Of a stretch of DNA of 57,510 nt, positions 33,574 to 40,922 are shown piece after piece. Within the stretch, counting starts at the first letter, position 1. Each line of letters starts with the position of its first letter. Below the pieces are notes generated by a model. It did not search any database. It was given only the letters and a program-made list of their open reading frames with translations, and had not been told where the DNA came from. The position numbers and the translations under genes were made by a program. The DNA is taken from assembly GCA_021813645.1 (NCBI GenBank), contig JAKAJW010000158.1, forward strand, positions 1-57,510. The letters are read 5' to 3'. Source of the stretch: Pseudomonadota bacterium. Lineage in GTDB: Bacteria; Pseudomonadota; Alphaproteobacteria; Rhodobacterales; Rhodobacteraceae.

Positions 33574-34206
33574 GTGGCGCAAGAGGCAAACCCGTCAGAC
33601 GACCGGAATCCGGTCGAGGCGCTGCTGAATGATCCGATGGTCCGGATGATGATGGCAGCCGATGGTGTGAGTGCGGACGAACTGCGTGCCCGGCTTGTTG
33701 AAACCGGGGTGCGGCTATCCACGCCGCTGCAGGACGCATCATTCGGGGTCTATCGCTACGGTGTGGGCATCATTCTCTTCAATATGGCAGGTGATGTGCT
33801 GATGGCGCGGCGCATCGGTTCGACGGACGGAACCTGGCAGATGCCGCAGGGGGGAATCGAGCCCGGCGAAACCCCGATCGCGGCCGCCCTGCGCGAGTTG
33901 CAGGAGGAAATCGGCACGACCCATGCCGAGGTCCTTGCAGAAAGCGCAAGCTGGTATCGCTACGATCTGCCCGAGCCGTTTCGCAGGGCAGCGCGCCACA
34001 AGGGGTTTGACGGTCAGGTGCAGAAGTGGGTCGCCCTGCGCTTCACCGGCAGCGACACCGAAATCGACCTGAAGACAGCCGAACCCGAGTTCGAGTCCTG
34101 GTGCTGGGTCAGCGCGGACGCGGTGCCGGGCCGGGCCTCGCCGTTCCGGCAGGCGTTGTATCGCGCGGTGATCGACGAGTTCCGGGCGTTTGCCTGCCCG
34201 CCGTGA
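33574..34206 (+). CDS. NUDIX hydrolase, RppH-like, fluoride-riboswitch controlled
   Basis: The GTG at 33574, six bases after GGAGAGG, gives 210 aa. A perfect Nudix box is present (GGIEPGETPIAAALRELQEEIG). Around it are RYGVGIILFNMAGDVLMARR and WQMPQGGIE, with W-Y-x-Y-D-L-P after the box, the pattern of RNA pyrophosphohydrolase RppH, which removes pyrophosphate from 5' triphosphate RNA or dinucleoside polyphosphates. An extra N-terminal 60 residues (ALLNDPMVRMMMAADGVSADELRARL) is not found in ordinary RppH. The riboswitch upstream makes it fluoride-induced; its target under fluoride stress is unknown. Confidence 0.88.
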   Translation: MAQEANPSDDRNPVEALLNDPMVRMMMAADGVSADELRARLVETGVRLSTPLQDASFGVYRYGVGIILFNMAGDVLMARRIGSTDGTWQMPQGGIEPGETPIAAALRELQEEIGTTHAEVLAESASWYRYDLPEPFRRAARHKGFDGQVQKWVALRFTGSDTEIDLKTAEPEFESWCWVSADAVPGRASPFRQALYRAVIDEFRAFACPP

Positions 34207-34313
34207 TCCGCCGTCGGCTGGCGAGCAACTCCCCTCGGGCGGGGCCGGCGCGCGCCGCAGGGCAACTTCATCCGGCCTCGGGCGGCGAGGACTGCGGCCT
34301 GGCCCGCCACCCT

Positions 34314-35135
34314 TCAATGCGACATGAGCAGGGTGATCTCGTCATGCCGCAACATCTCGTCGGTCGTATGGCCGATAAGCCACTCGATCCAGGGGCCGTG
34401 GCGGTGAGCCCCCATGACGAGCAGCGTGGCGCCCAGCGCCTTGGCCCGCGCGGCAATCTGGTCACCCAGTTTCTCGTTGTCGCGCGCGACCGCGGCGATC
34501 TCGAAACGCACGTCGGCGGCCTTCAGTTCCGCCATGACATCTTCGGCCATTTCGGCCCCTTCCGCGATCAGCAGCACCACGGCGCGGGTGGTGTGCCGGA
34601 GGAAGGGCATTGCGGCCTGTGCCGCCCTGCGACAGGCCGGTGTGCCGTTCCAGGCAATGACGATGCACTTGGTCAGTTGTCCCGCCGTGGCCGCAGGCGG
34701 CTGACGGGGGGCAACCAGAAACGGACGCTCGACGCCATAAGAGGCGGCGAACATGGCATCACGGCCATCCAGATTGTGGCTGCGCGGGACAACCAGCAGG
34801 TCGAAGGCGCGCGCTTCGGACGCGATCACATCGGTTTCCATGCCCGCAACCTGCTTCCACTCTGCGGACACCGGGGCGTCCGGGTGAGCGCCGGTCCAGG
34901 CCGCGAACGCAGCCCTGGTCGCCGCCGCGCGATCCTCGGCCGATCCTTCGCTGCGGATCCGCAGATATTGCAGGTCAACCTCTTCCGAACTTGCGATCAT
35001 CCTGGCTGGATCCACCATGACGTGCAGAGCTTCGATCGTGGCGTCACCAAGGCAGGCCGCCGCCGCTTCGGCGGTGTCAAGGCATGTCTGGACTGTCTGC
35101 GCCTCGGGGAGAATGGCCAGGATTTTCGTCGTCAT
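34314..35135 (-). CDS. Tandem universal stress protein
   Basis: The 273-aa protein consists of two UspA domains. The second keeps the ATP-binding pattern MGAHRHGPWIEWLIGHTTDEML (G-x2-H/G-x9-G-H/S-T) and CIVIAWNGTPACRRAAQAA, the first (MTTKILAILPEAQTV, FDLLVVPRSHNLDG) is more degenerate. Tandem Usp proteins of this type take part in stress survival by binding nucleotides. UspA genes are among those found near fluoride riboswitches elsewhere; here none is visible on its own strand. It converges with the NUDIX gene and diverges from the crcB unit. Confidence 0.85.
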   Translation of the reverse strand: MTTKILAILPEAQTVQTCLDTAEAAAACLGDATIEALHVMVDPARMIASSEEVDLQYLRIRSEGSAEDRAAATRAAFAAWTGAHPDAPVSAEWKQVAGMETDVIASEARAFDLLVVPRSHNLDGRDAMFAASYGVERPFLVAPRQPPAATAGQLTKCIVIAWNGTPACRRAAQAAMPFLRHTTRAVVLLIAEGAEMAEDVMAELKAADVRFEIAAVARDNEKLGDQIAARAKALGATLLVMGAHRHGPWIEWLIGHTTDEMLRHDEITLLMSH

Positions 35136-35328
35136 TGCTTAGTGGTCCGATCAGATTCAAGGCGATGCCGGCGGTCTGGCTCGTGCGTGACTGGTCGCGC
35201 ATGGCTAGGCCGCATCTGCGCGCCGTGGTGGTCGCAGTCAGCGGGGCTGATGATTTCACTGTGCCGGTCGCATTGCAAGATTGCTTCATCGTGATCGGAA
35301 GGGGAGGTTGCCGCCCGTCGCCCCGAGA

Positions 35329-35356
35329 TTGACAAAGCACACGGCGGGCCTACACT
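35329..35356 (+). promoter_or_regulatory. Promoter driving the crcB fluoride riboswitch
   Basis: A consensus TTGACA (35329-35334), a 16-base spacer and TACACT (35351-35356). The predicted start at about 35363 coincides with the first paired base of the aptamer. Confidence 0.7.
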
Positions 35357-35362
35357 CGCCAC

Positions 35363-35408
35363 AGGTGATGGGGTTCACCTTGTAACCGCCTTATGGCTGA
35401 TGACTCCT
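35363..35408 (+). ncRNA. Fluoride riboswitch (crcB motif) in the leader of crcB
   Basis: Stem AGGTG (35363-35367) with CACCT (35376-35380), conserved AACC (35384-35387), second stem GCC-TTAT-GGC (35388-35397), then TGATG and ACTCC. GGGGTT (35370-35375) pairs with GACTCC (35402-35407) as pseudoknot, allowing one G-T and one T-G pair. The next intact gene, crcB, begins 473 bases downstream, an unusually long distance. Confidence 0.93.
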
Positions 35409-35880
35409 TTTCTGGCTGTCCGGTCTGGGAAAGGCTTGTGCATGAACCTCTTCTTCTTCTTCCTGCGTTTGATCTTGGCATTCAGACTGCTTGGATCGGC
35501 CCTGAGGGTTGCTTCCTCGTGATGCAGCGCGACAGTCTTTTGCAGATTCCGCGGGTTATCCCGGCGCTTCCGCAGGCACCGCTGTTCCAGGGCATCATCC
35601 TGCCGTTCGAGGAACGGATGCAGCGCTCTGGCAGTGTCCCCAGCCCCTTCCGCCCTGTCGAGATCTGGCCATGCGGTTGCACGAGGACGGGTGCGCCGTT
35701 TGGGTCGGCAGATGTCGCCTCTTGCCGCGCAGGCGGTGATCCGAGACAAGGTCGAGCGGTGCGACGGACGCGCGGGCCCCTGCGCCGCAGCCGCGCCATC
35801 TCGACCTCTGTCTGGCCCGCCTCCGGGCGCGGCCTGTGCCGATCCGGACGCCGGAGATGTGCAGATGGAAAGGAACCGTG
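35409..35880 (+). other. Long leader between riboswitch and crcB with a decayed open frame
   Basis: No intact conserved gene is present. A 26-codon frame (35442-35522) encodes a very hydrophobic peptide, MNLFFFFLRLILAFRLLGSA, behind GGGAAAGG. After it, codon usage looks coding in shifting frames: ERMQRSGSVPSPFRPVEIWP, then MRLHEDGCAVWVGR one frame on, then QMSPLAAQAVIRDKVER in the third. This is what a gene broken by two or more frameshifts looks like. The V-W-V-G piece recalls LssY C-terminal domains, but too little remains to name it. Confidence 0.4.
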
Positions 35881-36255
35881 GTGTTGACCTATCTCTGGAT
35901 CGCCGTCTTCGGCACGCTGGGCTGCATCGGGCGCTATGGCATGACCCGGCTCATTCAGGGCCTGTTGGGGAACACGTTTCCCTATGCGACGCTGGTCATC
36001 AACGTATCGGGCGCCTTCCTGATGGGGTTCCTTTTCGTCGCGACGCTTGAGCGGCTGACCGTCAACCCGCAGTTGCGCACCGGCATCCTGACCGGTTTTC
36101 TGGGCGGCTATACGACGTTTTCGACCTATGCCATGGAATCGCTCACCCTCGCCGAACAGGGCGAAACGGGGCGGGCGCTGCTCTACATGGGGCTGTCCAA
36201 CGGTGTCGGCATTCTGGCGGCCTTCCTTGGGGCGTTTGTGGCCCGCGCTCTTTGA
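35881..36255 (+). CDS. crcB: CrcB/FluC fluoride channel subunit, riboswitch-controlled intact copy
   Basis: Starting at GTG 35881, seven bases behind AAGGA, gives 124 aa; the GTG at 35878 is equally possible. The four-segment protein keeps all family motifs: GTLGCIGRYGMTR, FPYATLVINVSGAFLMGF, and the segment-three signature GFLGGYTTFSTYAMES with both phenylalanine-box neighbours, ending GLSNGVGILAAFLGAFVARAL. FluC dimers expel fluoride. Unlike the pair at 28 kb, this copy lacks defects and has a fluoride riboswitch in its leader, so it is probably the main fluoride exporter of the locus. Confidence 0.93.
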   Translation: MLTYLWIAVFGTLGCIGRYGMTRLIQGLLGNTFPYATLVINVSGAFLMGFLFVATLERLTVNPQLRTGILTGFLGGYTTFSTYAMESLTLAEQGETGRALLYMGLSNGVGILAAFLGAFVARAL

Positions 36256-36278
36256 GCCCGCCCGCCGCGCGGGCTCAA
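36252..36278. terminator. Bidirectional hairpin terminator between crcB and the MutS-like gene
   Basis: TTGAGCCCGC (36252-36261), a seven-base loop and GCGGGCTCAA (36269-36278) form a perfect ten-base stem. It contains the stop codons of both convergent genes. No strong T-tract follows on either strand, so termination efficiency is uncertain. Confidence 0.55.
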
Positions 36279-37837
36279 GCCGCATCGACAAAGTAGCGGC
36301 GATAGACATCTGCGCCAAAGCTGGTCGTGAGCGGTTCGCCTTCATGCAGGCGGAACGAAGCCGCACCGTTCTCGGCCGGGTCGGCGCGCAGGAAGAAGCT
36401 GTGTTCGGACTGGGCATGCAATGTGCCGGTAAAGGCGTAAAGGTGCGACACGGTGACCTGCTTCACCCGCCGCGCCTGCAGCGCCCGCGTCACCTGAAGC
36501 GCGATTTCGGACCCTTCGCGCTCGTTGGTCGCGGCGAAAGCCTCGTTGAACAGGACCAGAGCATCGGGCGCCAGATGGTCGATGATGCCGCTCATCCGCG
36601 CCAGTTCCTCGTCCAGCTTTCCGCTGGACATGCTCGCATCCTCCTCGCGCTTGAAATGGGTGAAGATACCCTGTGCCACGTCGGCCGAGTAGGTCGCGGC
36701 AGGGACAAACATGCCCGCCTGCATCATCAGCTGCGCCTGACCCAGACTGCGCAGGAAGGTGGTCTTGCCGCCCCGGTTGGCGCCGGTCACCACGATAAGG
36801 TCCGAAGTCCCCGCATCCACGGTATTGCCCACGATCTTTCGCCCCATGCCAAGGGCAAGCGCCAGATCGTAAAGCTCGCGGCAGGTCGTGGCGCGGCCAC
36901 CCTTCGGCCGGGGGTCGGGCAGACAGGTCGGCATGCCCAGTTCGCCCAGCCTGTCCTTCAGGTTGAGACATGCGACATAGAATGCAAGCTCGGTGCGCAA
37001 CATGTCGAAGAAGCTGTGGATGTGATCGACCGATTGCCCCAACGCATCGGCCACCTGCGCCAGGCCGCGGTCGCGCAGTTCACCCAGCGCGGTCGCCCCG
37101 GCATCGTCGCGCGGCGCAAGGGTGAGGGTGTAACTTTCCTCGTGCGGACCGAAGAGCCAGTTCAGCCAGCCCGCGTTTTCTTCCGACGGCATGCGCAGCA
37201 CATAATCCCTGGCCTTGCAGGTCTGTCCCATCTCGGCGCTGATCGGCACGCCATGGCGAAACTCCAGCCGTTTTAGATGTGCCGCGACCTCTGCAAAATA
37301 GCTGTCGTCAAGTTCCTCGCCCAGCATTGCGAACAGTCGGGAAAAACCGGGGGAGCGGAAATCCGGCCCTGCAAGGGTGGCGATGTCGCGCAGACGGCGC
37401 AACGACTCCATGTAGGATTTCATCGCCTCGACCGACCGGCTGAGGATGCTGGACGGTTGGCTGAACCCCAACCCGCCGCCCGCCTTGCGCACCGCCTCGT
37501 TCGCCTCGATCGACAGCGCATAGATGTCGCGCACGACCCCAGGATTGGTCAGGGCGTCGCGCAGGATCGCCTGCCGGTAGAGGCTGGTGTCACGGTCAAG
37601 CCTGCTGCCGGACAGGAGCCCGCGACGGCTAACTTCGTAGAGGAAGAGGTCATCCCTTGCCATCGCTTGCAGGATCGGCTCGAGTTGCAGATCCCGGAAC
37701 AGCGCCTCGGACAGCGGCGGCAGGTTTTCCCACGGGCCAGGCGGCTGCCCGTCTCGGCGCGGATAGGGGTTTGCGATCACGATCAGCCACTGATCGGGGT
37801 CGAAATCACGGTCGGGGAACATCAGGAAAGCCTTCAT
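36275..37837 (-). CDS. MutS-like ATPase, second gene of the fluoride-riboswitch pair
   Basis: The ATG at 37837 gives 520 aa. Its last 200 residues form a MutS-family ATPase: Walker A in VVTGANRGGKTTFLRSLGQ, EELARMSGIIDHL, Walker B in DALVLFNEAFAATNEREGSEIA, and a switch histidine in KQVTVSHLY. The N-terminal 300 residues are helical and resemble the MutS core domain, but no mismatch-binding domain with F-x-E is seen, so it is not a classical mismatch repair protein. The start overlaps the stop of its paralogue, so both are one operon. Proteins of this kind are known under fluoride riboswitches; their job is unknown. Confidence 0.85.
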   Translation of the reverse strand: MKAFLMFPDRDFDPDQWLIVIANPYPRRDGQPPGPWENLPPLSEALFRDLQLEPILQAMARDDLFLYEVSRRGLLSGSRLDRDTSLYRQAILRDALTNPGVVRDIYALSIEANEAVRKAGGGLGFSQPSSILSRSVEAMKSYMESLRRLRDIATLAGPDFRSPGFSRLFAMLGEELDDSYFAEVAAHLKRLEFRHGVPISAEMGQTCKARDYVLRMPSEENAGWLNWLFGPHEESYTLTLAPRDDAGATALGELRDRGLAQVADALGQSVDHIHSFFDMLRTELAFYVACLNLKDRLGELGMPTCLPDPRPKGGRATTCRELYDLALALGMGRKIVGNTVDAGTSDLIVVTGANRGGKTTFLRSLGQAQLMMQAGMFVPAATYSADVAQGIFTHFKREEDASMSSGKLDEELARMSGIIDHLAPDALVLFNEAFAATNEREGSEIALQVTRALQARRVKQVTVSHLYAFTGTLHAQSEHSFFLRADPAENGAASFRLHEGEPLTTSFGADVYRRYFVDAA

Positions 37838-39432
37838 GACACGATCCTTTCGGCGATCTGCTCGGCAGTCAGCCCATGCCGGCGGGCGAGGAAGATGGCG
37901 AAGGCGTTGCCGTCGGCGGGTTTGCGGATGATCTTGAAGGTGCGCTCGACCGGGTTCTCCGGAACGACCGTGCTGGCGCAACTGACCACTGTCGGACCCA
38001 AGCGCGAAATCTCGTCCAGGAAGGTCACGCAGACGCAGATCAGGTCGCGTTCAATGATTTGCGTCATCACCTTGGTGGCCAGTTCCACCGCATCGGTCAG
38101 CGAGGTCGAGGCAAAGATCTCATTTATGATCACCACGCTGTCCGATGTGGCGGCCTGAAGGATCTCGTGGATGCGAAACACCTCGTCCTCCAGCTTGCCG
38201 CGCTGGGTGGCCACGGTTTCCTCGCGCTCGAAATGGGTGAAGAGCCGGTCGAAGAGAAACAGCCGTGCCGAGGCGCCGGGGACCGGGCAGCCCAAGGCCG
38301 CCAGATAATGAAGCTGGCCCACCATGCGCGCGAAGGTGGTCTTGCCGCCCTGATTGGGACCGGTGATGACGATGACACGCTCTGGCCCGTCCAAATGAAA
38401 GTCGTTGGTGACGATTGCCGTTCCCGCCGCCACCATCTTGTGGGCCAGGGCGATGTCGAACGTGGCCTCGACGCTTTCAGTCTTGTCGGTCCGCGAAAGC
38501 TTGGGCGTGCAGACGGGCAATCCTGCCTGCCGCAGCGGTGCGAGATAGGCCGACCAGGCGAGGTAGAACTGGATCTCGCGGTCGAACCGCAGGATCACCG
38601 GGTCGATGAACGCGGACCAGGTTTCAGCGAAGGAGGACAGTCGGGCGAAGGGTTCGGGGAAAAGCAGGGCGACGCGGTCGAGGATTCCGGATTCCACATG
38701 GTTCATCTCTGCCATCTCGGGGAATTTCCAGTCGCGGCCCTTGCCGGCGCGCTGGCGGAATTTCTCGAAGGTGCGTGTCACGATGTCGCTGTAATCCCCG
38801 CTTTCGTTGTAGCGGCTCACGCGCACCGTGCCGGCCCCGATCAGCAGGCTGTAGCGCAGGCTTGCCATCGCGCCGCGCACCGCGGTCGCCTCGGCGCACA
38901 GCGTTGTGAACCGCGACCCGGCGACGTGGTCCGACAACCAGGCACCGAAGGCCGTCAGCCCGCGCGATGTCGGCTTCGCCGACGCAAGGTCGGCCGACAG
39001 GGCAGAGACGACGGCGACGTAATCTTCGGCGGCAGCGACCAGACCGGCCTGCTTCTGGCGAACGTAATAGAATTTGCCGGTGCGCGTCAGGGTTTCGCGC
39101 ACTTTGCGCATGCGCTCCGCGAAGGACAGCAGTGCCTGATACACAGGCGCGGCCTCAAGGTCGCGGAACACCTCGTGCCGCCAGGCCAAGGCATCGAGAT
39201 CTCGCAGGGGCTGATGGAAGAACGCCTCCAGCGCGTATTCCGTGAAGCCCGAAATGGCCTGCTTCACGATCTGATCGAGGTTCAGATCGTGAAAACAGTC
39301 CGGCTGCAGCGGGGGCGGCGATTGCAGCAGATCCTTCGGACCGAAGAGAATGCTGGAAAATCCCTCGGCAGAACCCGCGGCCGACATCGGAACGACCGGG
39401 CTAGCCAGATCCGAACTGTCTTTCCGATCCAT
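37834..39432 (-). CDS. MutS-like ATPase, first gene of the fluoride-riboswitch pair
   Basis: I start at ATG 39432, giving 532 aa; a longer frame from 39516 would begin inside the riboswitch. The C-terminal ATPase has Walker A in VIVITGPNQGGKTTFARM, FLFDRLFTHFEREE, Walker B in SVVIINEIFASTS and CVCVTFLDEISRL near the end, where the usual histidine after the beta strand is replaced by phenylalanine. The N-terminal part (LDQIVKQAISGFTEYALEAFF) is a MutS-like lever and core region without mismatch domain. It is clearly a paralogue of the following gene, and the two may form a heterodimer. Confidence 0.85.
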   Translation of the reverse strand: MDRKDSSDLASPVVPMSAAGSAEGFSSILFGPKDLLQSPPPLQPDCFHDLNLDQIVKQAISGFTEYALEAFFHQPLRDLDALAWRHEVFRDLEAAPVYQALLSFAERMRKVRETLTRTGKFYYVRQKQAGLVAAAEDYVAVVSALSADLASAKPTSRGLTAFGAWLSDHVAGSRFTTLCAEATAVRGAMASLRYSLLIGAGTVRVSRYNESGDYSDIVTRTFEKFRQRAGKGRDWKFPEMAEMNHVESGILDRVALLFPEPFARLSSFAETWSAFIDPVILRFDREIQFYLAWSAYLAPLRQAGLPVCTPKLSRTDKTESVEATFDIALAHKMVAAGTAIVTNDFHLDGPERVIVITGPNQGGKTTFARMVGQLHYLAALGCPVPGASARLFLFDRLFTHFEREETVATQRGKLEDEVFRIHEILQAATSDSVVIINEIFASTSLTDAVELATKVMTQIIERDLICVCVTFLDEISRLGPTVVSCASTVVPENPVERTFKIIRKPADGNAFAIFLARRHGLTAEQIAERIVS

Positions 39433-39508
39433 CTCACTGACCCCCACTGTCCGGTCCGAATGCCCGGATGGATTTGGGCAGCTTGCGCAAGCCCAAGTGG
39501 AAACGTCA

Positions 39509-39552
39509 GGAGTCATCAGCCAAGACGGCGGTTGTGGGGAACCCCATCCCCG
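39509..39552 (-). ncRNA. Fluoride riboswitch (crcB motif) before the MutS-like pair
   Basis: Read on the minus strand: stem GGGG (39551-39548) with CCCC (39539-39536), conserved AACC, stem GCC/GGC, then TGATG and ACTCC ending at 39509. GGGGTT pairs with GACTCC as pseudoknot. A TTGACA at 39588-39583 followed by 16 bases and CAATCT gives a promoter starting right at the aptamer. The start codon of the first MutS-like gene lies 77 bases downstream. Confidence 0.93.
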
Positions 39553-39862
39553 TCAACCAGAGATTGGAGTGTTCCGTCTCAATGTCAAGCGGGGAAGGTT
39601 CGTTGCGTGCTGATTACCAAAAGGCCAGCTTTGCGCCGTCACCGACAAGCAAGGCACGGGCATGCAGGGTGAAGCCCGTGACGATGGCCGATCGCCAGAG
39701 AAGGTTCGACCGCAGTCCCTTTCCCTCCGCCAATCAGCCCTTTTTCCTTCTCCTGTCGCCGAAGATGTGCCGGTTCCTGCGCTTGGCCTTGGCGTGGCTG
39801 GGGTCCTGGCGCGGCTGGGGCCGTGCCGTGCAGGGGGGGGCAGCTTCGGCTCGATTCTCAAT

Positions 39863-39904
39863 TTGACAGAACTGGAACGTTCTAATAAAAACTGGAACGT
39901 TCCA
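39863..39904 (+). promoter_or_regulatory. Promoter with two LacI-type operators for the sugar operon
   Basis: A consensus TTGACA (39863-39868) with TAAAAA at 39886-39891 (17-base spacer). Two CG-centred palindromes overlap it: TGGAACGTTC (39873-39882) in the spacer and TGGAACGTTCCA (39893-39904) at the transcript start, 20 bases apart. Palindromes with central CG are typical LacI-family sites, and a LacI gene lies in the same cluster at 52,283. A GGGGGGAGGA ribosome site follows before ATG 39927. Confidence 0.8.
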
Positions 39905-39926
39905 CATTCCGGGGGGAGGAATCAGT

Positions 39927-40922
39927 ATGCGGTGGGGTCTCGCGGGGGCGAGCACGATTGCGGCCGAGCACATGATCCCGGCCTTCCGGGCGCATGGCGA
40001 CGAGATCGCATGGGTGGCCAGCGGCAATCCGGACCGCGCGCGGCGCTACGCCGCCGAGCATGGCATCGGCCGGGGCTACGGCGCGCTGGACGAGGCGCTG
40101 GCCGCGGGCGGCGTCGACGCGCTCTACATCTCCTCGACGAACGAGAAGCATGCGCCCCAGGCGCTCGCCGCCATCGCCGCCGGTGTGCATGTCCTGTGTG
40201 AGAAGCCGCTCTCCATTTCGGTGGACGAGGCCGCCGGGATGGTGGCGGCGGCCGAGCGGGCGGGCCTGGTCTTCGCCACCAACCATCACCTGCGCTGCGC
40301 GGGCAGCCATCGGGCGATCCGCGAGTTGATCGCCTCCGGCGCGGTCGGCCGGGTGTTGTCGCTGCGCGTGCATCACGCGGTGTATCTGCCGCCGCATCTG
40401 CAGGGCTGGCGCATCAACGATGCCGGGGCCGGGGGCGGGGTGATCCCCGACATCACCGTGCATGACGCCGACACCGTGCGTTTTCTGCTGGGCGAGGACC
40501 CGGTCGCGGTGGTGGCGCTCGACGGCACCTCGGGCCTGGGCGAGGGGGTCGAGGATTCCGTCATGTCGGTCTGGGCCATGCCCTCGGGCGCGATGGTCAC
40601 CGCGCATGAGAGCTTCACCCATCCCTTCGCCGGCAGCGGGCTCGAGGTGCATGGCACCGCGGGCTCGATCTTCGCGCGCGGGGTGATGACGCAGCGGCCG
40701 GTCGGCGAGATCGAGCTGGTGACGGCCGAGGGGCGCCGGCCGGTCTCCTTCTCCGGCCACAATCTCTATGTCGAAGGCGTCCGGATGTTCCGCGAGGCCG
40801 TCGCGGGCCAGGGCCAGCCGGCGGCCAGCGGGGCGGACGGCATCAAGTCGCTGACGGTGGCGCTCGCGGTGCGCGCGGCGGCGCGCAGCGGGCAGCGCGT
40901 TTCAGTCGAGTACGGAGCATGA
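39927..40922 (+). CDS. Gfo/Idh/MocA family NAD(P)-dependent dehydrogenase
   Basis: The 331-aa protein starts with a Rossmann fold (MRWGLAGASTIAAEHMIPAF; most relatives have G-x-G-x-x-A/G). The signature EKP motif appears in VHVLCEKPLSISVDEA and the catalytic-domain histidine region in GGGVIPDITVHDADTVRFLLGEDP, a D-x-x-x-H/D pattern. Such enzymes oxidise or reduce a sugar, inositol or glycoside carbon. It is the first gene after the LacI-operator promoter. Its stop overlaps the CoA transferase start, so it is the head of a tightly coupled operon. Confidence 0.9.
   Translation: MRWGLAGASTIAAEHMIPAFRAHGDEIAWVASGNPDRARRYAAEHGIGRGYGALDEALAAGGVDALYISSTNEKHAPQALAAIAAGVHVLCEKPLSISVDEAAGMVAAAERAGLVFATNHHLRCAGSHRAIRELIASGAVGRVLSLRVHHAVYLPPHLQGWRINDAGAGGGVIPDITVHDADTVRFLLGEDPVAVVALDGTSGLGEGVEDSVMSVWAMPSGAMVTAHESFTHPFAGSGLEVHGTAGSIFARGVMTQRPVGEIELVTAEGRRPVSFSGHNLYVEGVRMFREAVAGQGQPAASGADGIKSLTVALAVRAAARSGQRVSVEYGA

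Noticed and set aside
35236..35262. GGCTGATGATTTC on the + strand upstream of crcB, similar to the end of a fluoride aptamer
   Set aside because: No AACC, no first stem with ATG loop and no pseudoknot partner upstream; only the last ten bases agree.
35482..36417. A 311-codon open frame on the minus strand over crcB
   Set aside because: It runs across crcB and the riboswitch leader in antisense and shows no family features.
39433..39516. Upstream start for the first MutS-like gene at 39516
   Set aside because: That ATG is part of the TGATG core of the riboswitch and would put the aptamer inside the coding region; ATG 39432 is preferred.
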